This document shows positions 42,364 to 49,992 of a DNA stretch of 64,000 bases, one piece after another. Origin of the DNA: Collinsella sp. (GTDB lineage: Bacteria; Actinomycetota; Coriobacteriia; Coriobacteriales; Coriobacteriaceae); the NCBI GenBank assembly GCA_019414345.1, contig DXMF01000033.1, positions 1 to 64,000 of the forward strand, read 5' to 3'. Every line of letters begins with the position of its first letter. The stretch's first letter is position 1. The notes under the pieces were generated by a model, which saw only the letters and a list, made by a program, of their open reading frames with translations, searched no databases and was not told where the DNA came from. The position numbers and the translations under genes are program-made.

Positions 42364-43344
42364 CTACTCAGCCATCTGAGCCTGGACGGCGGTGATGGCA
42401 ACGACACCCACGATGTCGTCGGCAGAGCAGCCGCGCGAAAGGTCGTTGACCGGCTTGGCGATGCCCTGCAGGATGGGGCCGTAGGCGTCGGCGCCGGCGA
42501 AGCGCTGGACGAGCTTGTAGCCGATGTTGCCGGCCTCAAGGTCGGGGAACACCAGCACGTTGGCCTTGCCGGCAACGGAGGAGCCGGGAGCCTTGAGCTG
42601 GGCGACGGTGGGGACGATAGCGGCATCGAGCTGCAGGTCGCCATCGATGGCGAGCTCGGGAGCCTTCTCGTGGCAGAACTTTACGGCCTCCTGGACCTTC
42701 TTGGCGACCTCGCCGCCGGCGGAGCCCATGGTGGAGTAGGAGAGCATGGCCACGTGCGGCTCAACGTTGCCCATGAAGGTGGACCAGGAGTGAGCGGAGG
42801 CGATGGCGATCTCGGAGAGCTCGTCGGAGGACGGGTTGATGTTGAGGCCGCAGTCGGCGAAGATCAGCGTGCCGTCGGTGCCGAACTGCGGGGTGTCGGT
42901 GCACATCACGAAGAAGGCCGAGACCAGCTTGGTGCCCGGGGCGGTCTTGAGGATCTGCAGCGCGGGGCGCAGGGTGTCGGCGGTGGAGTGGCAGGCGCCG
43001 GAGACCAGGCCGTCGGCATCGCCCATCTTGACCATCATGGTGCCAAAGTAGGTAGCGTCCATCACCTGGGCGCGAGCCTGCTCGATGGTGACGCCCTTCT
43101 TGGCGCGGAGCTCGGCAAACTTCTGCGCGTACTCCTCGTGCTTCTCGGCATTGCGCGGATCGATGACGGTAGCGCCGGGAACGTTGATCTCGTCGGGGTT
43201 ACCCAGGATGACGATCTTTGCCAGGCCCTCCTCGATGATCTTGGTGGCTGCGACGATGGTGCGCGGATCCTCGCCCTCGGGCAGGACGATCGTCTTAAGG
43301 TCGGCCTTGGCGGCAGACTTCATACGGTTTAGGAAATCGCTCAT
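42364..43344 (-). CDS. pta: Phosphate acetyltransferase
   Basis: A 326-residue phosphotransacetylase, converting acetyl-CoA and phosphate to acetyl phosphate. Key segments are LKTIVLPEGEDPRTIVAATK near the N terminus, MVKMGDADGLVSGACHSTAD, KLVSAFFVMCTDTPQFG, MLSYSTMGSAGGEVAKKVQE and FPDLEAGNIGYKLVQRFAGA. The length is that of the short, catalytic-domain-only form. It is convergent with the ackA pair and separated from it by the nested inverted repeat. A small hairpin (43398-43418) lies upstream in its leader. Confidence 0.95.
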   Translation of the reverse strand: MSDFLNRMKSAAKADLKTIVLPEGEDPRTIVAATKIIEEGLAKIVILGNPDEINVPGATVIDPRNAEKHEEYAQKFAELRAKKGVTIEQARAQVMDATYFGTMMVKMGDADGLVSGACHSTADTLRPALQILKTAPGTKLVSAFFVMCTDTPQFGTDGTLIFADCGLNINPSSDELSEIAIASAHSWSTFMGNVEPHVAMLSYSTMGSAGGEVAKKVQEAVKFCHEKAPELAIDGDLQLDAAIVPTVAQLKAPGSSVAGKANVLVFPDLEAGNIGYKLVQRFAGADAYGPILQGIAKPVNDLSRGCSADDIVGVVAITAVQAQMAE

Positions 43345-43397
43345 GTTACTCCTTACAAGCGTTTCGCTAAGCTCCAGGCGCCCGGCTGTTCACGAAT

Positions 43398-43418
43398 AAA
43401 CCCGCTGCTAGCGGGTTT
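43398..43418 (-). promoter_or_regulatory. Stem-loop in the pta leader
   Basis: AAACCCGCT and AGCGGGTTT pair around GCT, about 55 bases before the pta ATG. It lacks a good T run. Similar hairpins precede both ackA genes and ldh. Confidence 0.45.
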
Positions 43419-43575
43419 ACCTTTCAATTATGTTCGCCGCGGTGCTTGAGCTTTCCTTGTGTGGCAAGCTCATTATAGGACGCATTAGCGCTATAATCGC
43501 TCTGATAAATATGTCTCGAAGAATGTTCGAGAAAAGCCCAGCTAACGAGCCCGTGGCTTTTGACAAGGAGTATCG

Positions 43576-44778
43576 ATGCAGATTACCTCAGGCCTGCCTG
43601 AAGGCTTTAACGCCGGCGCATACGACATGATTGTCGTCGGTGCCGGTTATGCCGGTGCCGTTTGTGCCCGCCGTCTCGCCGAGACCATCGGCTATCGTGT
43701 TGCCGTTCTGGAGCGCCGTAGCCACATTGCGGGTAACGCCTACGACTGCGCTGATGAGGCCGGAATCCTGGTCCACGAGTATGGTCCGCACATCTACCAT
43801 ACCTTTAATGAGCGCGTCCACAATTTCCTGTCGCGCTTTACCAAGTGGACGGACTACCAGCACAAGGTGCTTGCCAACATCAACGGCACCCTCATGCCCG
43901 TGCCTTTTAACCACGCGAGCCTCAAGCTCGCCTTTGGCGACGAGCGCGGCGAGGAGCTGTATCAGAAGCTCGTGGAGACCTTTGGCAAGGACGTCAAGGT
44001 GCCCATCATGGAGCTGCGCAAGAAGAACGACCCGGATCTTGCCGAGGTCGCCGATTACGTCTACGAGAACGTCTTTTTGCATTACACCATGAAGCAGTGG
44101 GGCCAGACGCCCGACCAGATCGATCCCTCGATCACCGGTCGCGTTCCCGTCTTTGTGGGCGACGATGACCGCTACTTCCCGCAGGCTCCCTTCCAGGGCA
44201 TGCCGCAGGACGGCTATACCGCGCTGTTCGAGCACATGCTCGACCACGATCTGATTGATGTGTTCTGCGACGTGGACGCCCGCGATCTCTTCGAGATCGA
44301 CGAGACCACCGTCAAGATCGACGGCAAGGTCTATGGCGGCGAGATCGTCTACACCGGTCCGCTCGACGAGCTGTTCAACCTCGACTTGGGCGCTCTGCCG
44401 TACCGTACGCTCGACATGAAGTTCGAGACGCTCGATATGGACCAGTTCCAGCCCGTGGGCACCGTCAACTACACCACGAGCGAGGATTACACGCGTATCA
44501 CCGAGTTCAAGAACATGACCGGTCAGGTCCTGCCCGGCAAGACCACCATCATGAAGGAGTACTCCAAGGCCTATACGCCCGGCTCGGGCGAGACGCCGTA
44601 CTACGCCATTCTGGAGCCCGAGAACCGTGAGCTCTATGAGTGCTATCTTGAGCGCGTTCAGAACCTGACGAACTTCCACCCGGTGGGTCGCCTGGCCGAG
44701 TATCGTTACTACGATATGGATGCCGTGACCAACTCCGCCCTCGATCTTTCGGATGAGATTATCGCCTGCCATGCATAA
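43576..44778 (+). CDS. glf: UDP-galactopyranose mutase
   Basis: A 400-residue FAD enzyme that makes UDP-galactofuranose. The FAD motif is VVGAGYAGAVCARRLAE near residue 20, followed by the family segments RRSHIAGNAYD, EYGPHIYHT, YVYENVFLHYTMKQWGQ, RVPVFVGDDDRYF and GRLAEYRYYDMDAVT. ATG at 43576 has AAGGAG before it. It overlaps the next glycosyltransferase gene by 8 bp, so the pair likely serves galactofuranose-containing surface polysaccharide. Confidence 0.95.
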   Translation: MQITSGLPEGFNAGAYDMIVVGAGYAGAVCARRLAETIGYRVAVLERRSHIAGNAYDCADEAGILVHEYGPHIYHTFNERVHNFLSRFTKWTDYQHKVLANINGTLMPVPFNHASLKLAFGDERGEELYQKLVETFGKDVKVPIMELRKKNDPDLAEVADYVYENVFLHYTMKQWGQTPDQIDPSITGRVPVFVGDDDRYFPQAPFQGMPQDGYTALFEHMLDHDLIDVFCDVDARDLFEIDETTVKIDGKVYGGEIVYTGPLDELFNLDLGALPYRTLDMKFETLDMDQFQPVGTVNYTTSEDYTRITEFKNMTGQVLPGKTTIMKEYSKAYTPGSGETPYYAILEPENRELYECYLERVQNLTNFHPVGRLAEYRYYDMDAVTNSALDLSDEIIACHA

Positions 44779-45802
44779 AGTCATATCATTCGGTATTCCC
44801 TCGTATAACGCCGCCAAGGACATGGACCATTGCATCACCTCCATTCTGGAGGGGAGCAATTACGCCACCGATATCGAGATCATCATCGTCGATGACGGTT
44901 CCAAGGACGAGACGGCGGCCAAGGCCGATGAGTGGGAGACGCGTTACCCCGGAATCATCCGCGCGGTGCATCAGGAGAACGGCGGCCACGGCATTGCCGT
45001 CCTTTCGGGCTTGCGCGAGGCACAGGGCACCTACTACAAAGTTGTCGACTCGGACGACTGGCTCGATGGCGCAGCCCTGTCGACCATGCTTTCGATCCTT
45101 CGCGGTTTTGAGGAGCGCGACCAGCGCGTCGACCTCTTTATCTCGAACTATGTGTACGAGAAGGTTTACGAGGGCACGCACACCGCTATTGGCTACAAGT
45201 TTGCCCTGCCGCGGAAAAAGATCTTTACCTGGGACCAGATTGGTCATTTCCGTCTGGACCAGAATCTGCTCATGCACAGCCTGTGCTATCGCACGGATGT
45301 GCTGCGCGCGTCCAATCTGCCTATGCCGCCGCACACGTTCTATGTAGACAACATCTACGCCTACGTGCCGCTACCGCGCTGCAAGACCATGTACTACGCC
45401 GACATCGACCTCTACCGCTACTTTATCGGCCGTGAGGGCCAAAGCGTCAACGAGGCCACGATGGTCAAGCGTCTGGACCAACAGTTTCGCGTGACGCGCA
45501 TCATGATGGAGTCGTTCCACCTGTACAGCGATGTCGAGTCGTCGCGTCTGCGCTCGTACATGATGGGCTATTTCACCATGATGATGGCAATCTGCTCGGT
45601 GCTCACTAAGCTTTCCGACGAGGATTGTGCCGACGAGCGCCTGAAGACGTTGTGGAGTGATTTAAAGGCCTATGACGAGCGTATGTATCGTCGTGCACGC
45701 TACGGTGTGGTCGGCTTCTTCACCAACCTGCGCGGTCGGGCTGGTGACAAAACCACACTCGGCCTATACCGTCTTGCCTCAAAGATCTTCAAATTCAACT
45801 AG
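44771..45802 (+). CDS. Family 2 glycosyltransferase
   Basis: A 343-residue GT-A enzyme. N-terminal domain: ISFGIPSYNAAKDMDHCITS, IIIVDDGSKDETAAKADEWE, GHGIAVLSGLREAQGTYYKV and the DxD-type VDSDDWLDGAAL near residue 95. The C-terminal third is basic and helical, ending YRLASKIFKFN. ATG at 44771 lies inside the end of glf, showing translational coupling. It could add galactofuranose or another sugar to a surface glycan; donor and acceptor are unknown. A fragment resembling its last residues lies on the opposite strand at 45949-46010. Confidence 0.88.
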   Translation: MHKVISFGIPSYNAAKDMDHCITSILEGSNYATDIEIIIVDDGSKDETAAKADEWETRYPGIIRAVHQENGGHGIAVLSGLREAQGTYYKVVDSDDWLDGAALSTMLSILRGFEERDQRVDLFISNYVYEKVYEGTHTAIGYKFALPRKKIFTWDQIGHFRLDQNLLMHSLCYRTDVLRASNLPMPPHTFYVDNIYAYVPLPRCKTMYYADIDLYRYFIGREGQSVNEATMVKRLDQQFRVTRIMMESFHLYSDVESSRLRSYMMGYFTMMMAICSVLTKLSDEDCADERLKTLWSDLKAYDERMYRRARYGVVGFFTNLRGRAGDKTTLGLYRLASKIFKFN

Positions 45803-45834
45803 CTGCTGAGTAATCGCTGCTGATGGGTTGACTG

Positions 45835-45944
45835 GGCCCCTTGGCCTTTAGTTTGCTACTGCGAACAGTCCTGCTCGCACGGAAAGCACATTAAGTGCTT
45901 TCCGGCTCGTGCGGAACTTGTATCAAACTAAAGGCCAAGGGGCC
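45835..45944 (-). repeat. Nested inverted repeat, 21-bp perfect outer arms (family B)
   Basis: Outer arms 45835-45855 and 45924-45944 are perfectly complementary. Inside, GGAAAGCAC and GTGCTTTCC (45881-45903) pair around ATTAA. Read on the minus strand, the core is AGTTCCGCACGAGCCG, the hairpin with TTAAT loop, then CGTGCGAGCAGGACTGT. This core reappears at 46039-46163 with different, still complementary hairpin arms and quite different outer arms. Confidence 0.8.
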
Positions 45945-45948
45945 TCTG

Positions 45949-46010
45949 CTACAAGAATCGATTGTCAGGCTGCCAGAATTTGAAGATCTTAGACGCGCGG
46001 TACACAGGGG
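45949..46010 (-). pseudogene. Remnant of a glycosyltransferase C terminus
   Basis: The minus strand reads VYRASKIFKFWQPDNRFL then a stop, closely resembling the C terminus of the glycosyltransferase at 44771 (LYRLASKIFKFN). Nothing else of a gene remains upstream; it is bounded by two nested inverted repeats. It is probably a leftover from loss or exchange of a neighbouring glycosyltransferase gene. The match is short, so chance is not excluded. Confidence 0.45.
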
Positions 46011-46038
46011 CCTGGGCTGAAAGGGATTTAGTTGAGTA

Positions 46039-46163
46039 GGTTGCCCGGTGGGTCTTGGTTATGTTTGTCGCGAGTTCCGCACGAGCCGAAGAGCACTTAA
46101 TGTGCTCTTCGTGCGAGCCAGGACTGTAGAGCAGCAAACATAACCAAGACCCACCGGGCAACC
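46039..46163 (+). repeat. Nested inverted repeat, 29-bp perfect outer arms (family B)
   Basis: Outer arms 46039-46067 and 46135-46163 are perfectly complementary over 29 bases. The core reads AGTTCCGCACGAGCCG, then arms AAGAGCAC and GTGCTCTT around TTAAT, then CGTGCGAGCCAGGACTGT. Against the element at 45835-45944 the inner arms differ at paired positions (GGAAAGCAC becomes GAAGAGCAC with matching changes opposite). It ends just before the P1 peptidase stop, so it could terminate that gene. Confidence 0.8.
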
Positions 46164-46175
46164 GGACGAGTTAGT

Positions 46176-47177
46176 TTACTTCGCGGCGCCGGGGATGCCG
46201 TGGGAGGTTTTAGCGGTTTTGGCTCCGTTTACGATGGCAGCTTCTAGGGCCCTTACTGCGAGCATACCCAGCAGGTCTAGGGGAACGGCGGCGCTTGCCT
46301 GGGCTCCCAGTTTGCCGCTGGCAAGGGTGTAGATGGTGTCGCCGTCGTTGGTGGTGTGTGTGGGGCGGATGGCGTGCGCGTAGGCGTCTGCTGCCATTTG
46401 GGAGACCTTGGTAGCCCGCGCCTTAGTGAGCTCCATGTTGGTGACGATGCAGCTGATGGTGGTGTTGGTGCGGTCGAGCGGCATTTGCATGGAGCCGGCT
46501 GCGGCAAAGGCTGCGAGCTCCATGTCGACGATCTGGTCGCTATCGGCTGTGGCGCGCATGCCGGCGACCCACTCGCCAGTGGTCGGGTCGATGACGTTGC
46601 CGCAGGCGTTGACCGAGACCACGGCGCCCACTTTGACGGGACCGAGTGCCACGGCGGCAGCTCCAAGGCCGGCCTTCATGCAGGTGGCAGGCCCCATGAG
46701 CTTGCCTACGGTGGCGCCGGTACCGGCGCCCACGTTGCCTTGCTCGAGCGTGGCAGGGGTGTGGTCGAGCGCCTCGCGCACGGCGGCGATACCGGCCTCA
46801 ATGTCGGGGCGCACGGTGGGGTCGCCAAAGGCGAGGTCGAAGATGCAGCTGGAGCACACGATAGGCACCTGCGTGGGGCCGACGGGAAGGCCGATGCCGC
46901 GGCTCTCAAGCTCGCGAGCGACGCCGCTTGCAGCCTCGAGGCCAAAGGCCGATCCACCCGAAAGGCAGACGGCGTGGACCTTGTCGACGGTGTTCTCGGG
47001 ACGCAGCAGGTCGGTTTCGCGCGATGCTGGAGCACCGCCGCGAACGTCAACGCCGCCGGTGGCGCCCTCGGGTGCCACGATTACGGTGCAACCGGTGCCG
47101 GCCTCCTCGTCCGTATAGTTGCCATAGCAAAAGCCATCGACATCGCAGACGTCAATGGCCTCGAGCAGTGTATCCAT
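46176..47177 (-). CDS. P1-family peptidase (DmpA/BapA-like)
   Basis: A 333-residue protein of the self-processing P1 aminopeptidase family (S58). Typical segments are VAPEGATGGVDVRGGAPASR, VHAVCLSGGSAFGLEAASGV, RGIGLPVGPTQVPIVCSSCI, GNVGAGTGATVGKLMG and NTTISCIVTNMELTKARATK. Precursors normally cleave themselves into two chains, and the nucleophile becomes the N terminus of the smaller one. Members release N-terminal D- or beta-amino acids or L-amino acids; the substrate here is unknown. No signal peptide. It lies downstream of the Maf gene on the same strand. Confidence 0.88.
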   Translation of the reverse strand: MDTLLEAIDVCDVDGFCYGNYTDEEAGTGCTVIVAPEGATGGVDVRGGAPASRETDLLRPENTVDKVHAVCLSGGSAFGLEAASGVARELESRGIGLPVGPTQVPIVCSSCIFDLAFGDPTVRPDIEAGIAAVREALDHTPATLEQGNVGAGTGATVGKLMGPATCMKAGLGAAAVALGPVKVGAVVSVNACGNVIDPTTGEWVAGMRATADSDQIVDMELAAFAAAGSMQMPLDRTNTTISCIVTNMELTKARATKVSQMAADAYAHAIRPTHTTNDGDTIYTLASGKLGAQASAAVPLDLLGMLAVRALEAAIVNGAKTAKTSHGIPGAAK

Positions 47178-47278
47178 GTTTAACTCCTATCGGTTTTCCG
47201 CCGCGCCTTGTGCCCGGTCGGGATCCGTACGGTACGCCAAAATTGTAGGCGCTGGGGAATACCCAGCGCCAGATGCAA

Positions 47279-47860
47279 TTACGAGAGTTTTTGAATCGCG
47301 CGCGCGACGCGGGCGATGGGTAAGCCCACCACGTTATAGAAGTCGCCCGAAATATCGTGCACGAGCATGCGTCCGCCTGTGCCCTGAATGCCGTAGGCGC
47401 CGGCCTTGTCCATGGGCTCACCCGAGGCGACGTAGCGCTCGATCTGCTCGTCGGTGAGCTCGTAGAACGTCACGTCGGTCACATCGACAAACGACAGGCT
47501 CTCGGCGGCATGCGGAGCTGTAGCGTCGCCGGCTTTAACGATGCAGACGCCGGTCGCCACCTGGTGCGTGCGGCCCGAAAGCTCGCGGAGCATGGTGCGC
47601 GCCTCGTCCTCGTTTGCCGGCTTACCCAATATTTGGCCGTCAAAGGTGACAATAGTATCGGCCGCGACGGTCAACTCATTGGGTTCGGCATGCTCGGCCG
47701 CGACGGCAGCAGCTTTGGCACGCGCCAAGCGCTCGACGAGCGTAAGCGGAGCTTCGCCATCAAAAGGCGTTTCATCGATGTCTGCGGGAATTACGCGAAT
47801 GTTATAGCCCGCCTCGCGCATCAGCTCTATGCGGCGCGGCGATTGCGAAGCCAAAATCAT
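47279..47860 (-). CDS. maf: Maf-like nucleotide pyrophosphatase
   Basis: A 193-residue house-cleaning nucleotide diphosphatase that hydrolyses non-standard or modified nucleotides (such as dTTP or UTP analogues). Landmarks: ILASQSPRRIELMREAGYNI at the N terminus, LTVAADTIVTFDGQILGKPA and VASGEPMDKAGAYGIQGTGG. It overlaps the upstream DJ-1 gene by 4 bp (ATGA), so the two are coupled. Confidence 0.93.
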   Translation of the reverse strand: MILASQSPRRIELMREAGYNIRVIPADIDETPFDGEAPLTLVERLARAKAAAVAAEHAEPNELTVAADTIVTFDGQILGKPANEDEARTMLRELSGRTHQVATGVCIVKAGDATAPHAAESLSFVDVTDVTFYELTDEQIERYVASGEPMDKAGAYGIQGTGGRMLVHDISGDFYNVVGLPIARVARAIQKLS

Positions 47861-48399
47861 AGTTGGATGCCCTCGGCGACCTTCTCGACGGCCTTTTCGC
47901 CGGCGAGCGTGCGCAGCAGCTCCAAGGCAAAGGGGAGTGACTGTGCCATGCCGCTGGCAGTGATGATATTGCCGTCTTGCGTGACCTTCTCGCCGGTATA
48001 GGTGCCCTCGGGGAAGCTCTTCTCAAAGCCGGGGAAGCACGTGGCGCGGCGTCCCTCGAGTAGACCAAGCTCGCCTAGGATAAACGGGGCGGCGCAGATG
48101 GCGGCAACGTGCTTGGTCGCGGCGAAATCGCAGACTACGTTGTAGACGCGCTGGTCGGCGCGCAGGTTGGTGGCACCGGGCAGGCCGCCGGGCAGCACGA
48201 CGCAGTCGTACTCGTCAAAGTCGATCTCGTCAAAGAGCACATCACAGGTCACGGGGATCTGCAGCGAGCTCACGACCTCGCGCGTGGGCATGATCGAGAC
48301 GAGCGTGGCGCGCACGCCGCCGCGACGCATGACATCGACCATGGTCAGACATTCAATCGTTTCAAAGCCATCGGCGGCGAGAACGGCAACGCTGGGCAT
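47857..48399 (-). CDS. DJ-1/PfpI-family protein
   Basis: A 180-residue protein of the DJ-1 type. The conserved glutamate is in AADGFETIECLTMVDVMRRG and the nucleophilic cysteine in AICAAPFILGELGLLEG near residue 105. Related proteins include YajL and glyoxalase III-like enzymes; a deglycase or stress role is often proposed, but the exact activity is unsettled. I chose the ATG at 48399 (MPSVAVLAADGFE), preceded by GAAAGGAAC; the frame extends upstream without support. Confidence 0.9.
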   Translation of the reverse strand: MPSVAVLAADGFETIECLTMVDVMRRGGVRATLVSIMPTREVVSSLQIPVTCDVLFDEIDFDEYDCVVLPGGLPGATNLRADQRVYNVVCDFAATKHVAAICAAPFILGELGLLEGRRATCFPGFEKSFPEGTYTGEKVTQDGNIITASGMAQSLPFALELLRTLAGEKAVEKVAEGIQL

Positions 48400-48489
48400 G
48401 AGAGTTCCTTTCGTAAAGCGGCATACAATTAGGCGTCTTATACCCCGAAGACATGCGCTTGCCACGCTCGATTTCCCAATGTTTAAAAA

Positions 48490-48543
48490 GGGACGGGGAT
48501 TAAATAATCATTTGGTACAAATTGATTATTTAATCCCCGTCCC
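48490..48543. repeat. 54-bp perfect palindrome
   Basis: Arms 48490-48510 and 48523-48543 are perfectly complementary over 21 bases, with a 12-base loop (TTTGGTACAAAT) that is itself nearly palindromic. It begins GGGACGGGG, as the other GGGAC palindromes do, and A runs lie outside it. It sits between the convergent-end region of the rRNA methyltransferase (stop at 48579) and the DJ-1 gene (start at 48399), so it could end the methyltransferase transcript. Confidence 0.75.
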
Positions 48544-48578
48544 AGAAAAATCATCGGGCGTGGCCTTGGGCAAACAGT

Positions 48579-49892
48579 CTAGTTGCGCCTAAGGTGGACG
48601 ACGGTCTCGCAGTGGAAGGTTTGTGGGAACAGGTCGACTGGCGTGATCTTTACGGGGAAGAAGGTGCCTTCTTCGACAAAGCGTTTGAGATCGCGCGCCA
48701 GGGTGGCCGGGTCGCAGCTCACGTAGGCGACATCGCGAGCACTCGTGCTGGCGATAAGGTCGATCGCCTCGGGGGCGAGGCCTGCGCGTGGCGGGTCGAC
48801 CACCAAGACGTCGGCATCCTGGTCGGGGAACTCGCGCACCGCGTCTCCGCCAATGACGTCGACGTTATCAAGCTTGTTGATCTCCAGGTTACGGCGCAGG
48901 TCGCGCACGGCGGGGCCGTAGGCCTCGACGGCGGCGACAAAGTCGCAGCGGCGGGCGAGCGGCAGGGTAAAGGTGCCGGCACCACAGTACAGGTCCACGG
49001 CAAGCTCGTCTTCCTGCGGGTCGAGTGCTTCCATGACAAGCTCGATCAAAATCTCGGCACCCTTGGTGTTGACCTGGAAAAAAGACGGGGCAGACAAGCG
49101 CATCTGACCCTCGGCGATATTCTCGGTCCATGAGCCCTCTCCGGCGAGCATTTCGACCTTGGAGACACGGCGGGCCTTCTTTTCGCCCTTGCTCATCACG
49201 CGCACGATGCTCGTGGGGTGAGCGGCGTCCGCCAGCACGCGGGAGACCTGCGAGCGCGGAAAAGAGCCTGTGGGCGTCCAGAGTGCGACCTCGAGTGCCT
49301 TGGTGCGGCGTGATGCGCGAATGCCCACGCGTTCGAGCCCCAAGTCATGGCTGCCGCTTAGATAGTTGAGTGCGCCGACGACCGATTTGAGCGCCTTCGG
49401 GAAGCGCTTGTCGAACAGCGGGCACGTATCGACGGTCACGATTTTGCTGGGGTCGACACCGTGCATGCCAAGACGCACGCGACCGTTGACGACGGTCGGT
49501 TCGAGCTCGATTTTATTGCGGTAGCCCCAGTCGTCCTTGGTGTGGCAGATGGGCTGTACCAACTCATCGACCTGCTCAGGAGCGAACTTGCCGATGCGCT
49601 CGAGCGTGGAGCGCAGGTTTTGCTCCTTGGCGGCGAGCTGTGCCGTGCGTGAGAGATTGCCCCACGAGCAGCCGCCGCAGATGCCCACGAAGGGGCAGGG
49701 AGGCTGAATGCGATCGGGGCTTGGCTCCAGAATCTCGGTGGTGCGGGCACGCATGAACGACTTGCCGTCCTGTACGACCTCGGCCTCGACGGTGTCGCCT
49801 GCCACGGCGCCCTGCACAAAGACGGCCTTGCCGTTGTCGGCGTGCGCCAGCCCGTCGGCGCCGTAGGTCATCGATTCTATAGTGAGCTTCAT
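48579..49892 (-). CDS. 23S rRNA (uracil-5-)-methyltransferase, RlmD/RumA family
   Basis: A 437-residue SAM-dependent RNA m5U methyltransferase. An N-terminal TRAM-like domain (MKLTIESMTYGADGLAHADN) is followed by the Fe-S cysteines PPCPFVGICGGCSWGNL near residue 67. The C-terminal methyltransferase domain has DLYCGAGTFTLPLARRC, VVDPPRAGLAPEA and the catalytic cysteine segment YVSCDPATLARDL. It may modify 23S rRNA; tRNA m5U54 is a family alternative. I set the start at 49892 after GCAGGAAT; two upstream in-frame ATGs have no ribosome site. Confidence 0.92.
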   Translation of the reverse strand: MKLTIESMTYGADGLAHADNGKAVFVQGAVAGDTVEAEVVQDGKSFMRARTTEILEPSPDRIQPPCPFVGICGGCSWGNLSRTAQLAAKEQNLRSTLERIGKFAPEQVDELVQPICHTKDDWGYRNKIELEPTVVNGRVRLGMHGVDPSKIVTVDTCPLFDKRFPKALKSVVGALNYLSGSHDLGLERVGIRASRRTKALEVALWTPTGSFPRSQVSRVLADAAHPTSIVRVMSKGEKKARRVSKVEMLAGEGSWTENIAEGQMRLSAPSFFQVNTKGAEILIELVMEALDPQEDELAVDLYCGAGTFTLPLARRCDFVAAVEAYGPAVRDLRRNLEINKLDNVDVIGGDAVREFPDQDADVLVVDPPRAGLAPEAIDLIASTSARDVAYVSCDPATLARDLKRFVEEGTFFPVKITPVDLFPQTFHCETVVHLRRN

Positions 49893-49992
49893 ATTCCTGC
49901 CTGTCATTCGCGTTGTTATTCGCACCATGGTAGCAGGGAAAAGCGCCCCGCATCCGAGGCTTTCCTCAAATGCGGGGCGCTTCTACAAACGA

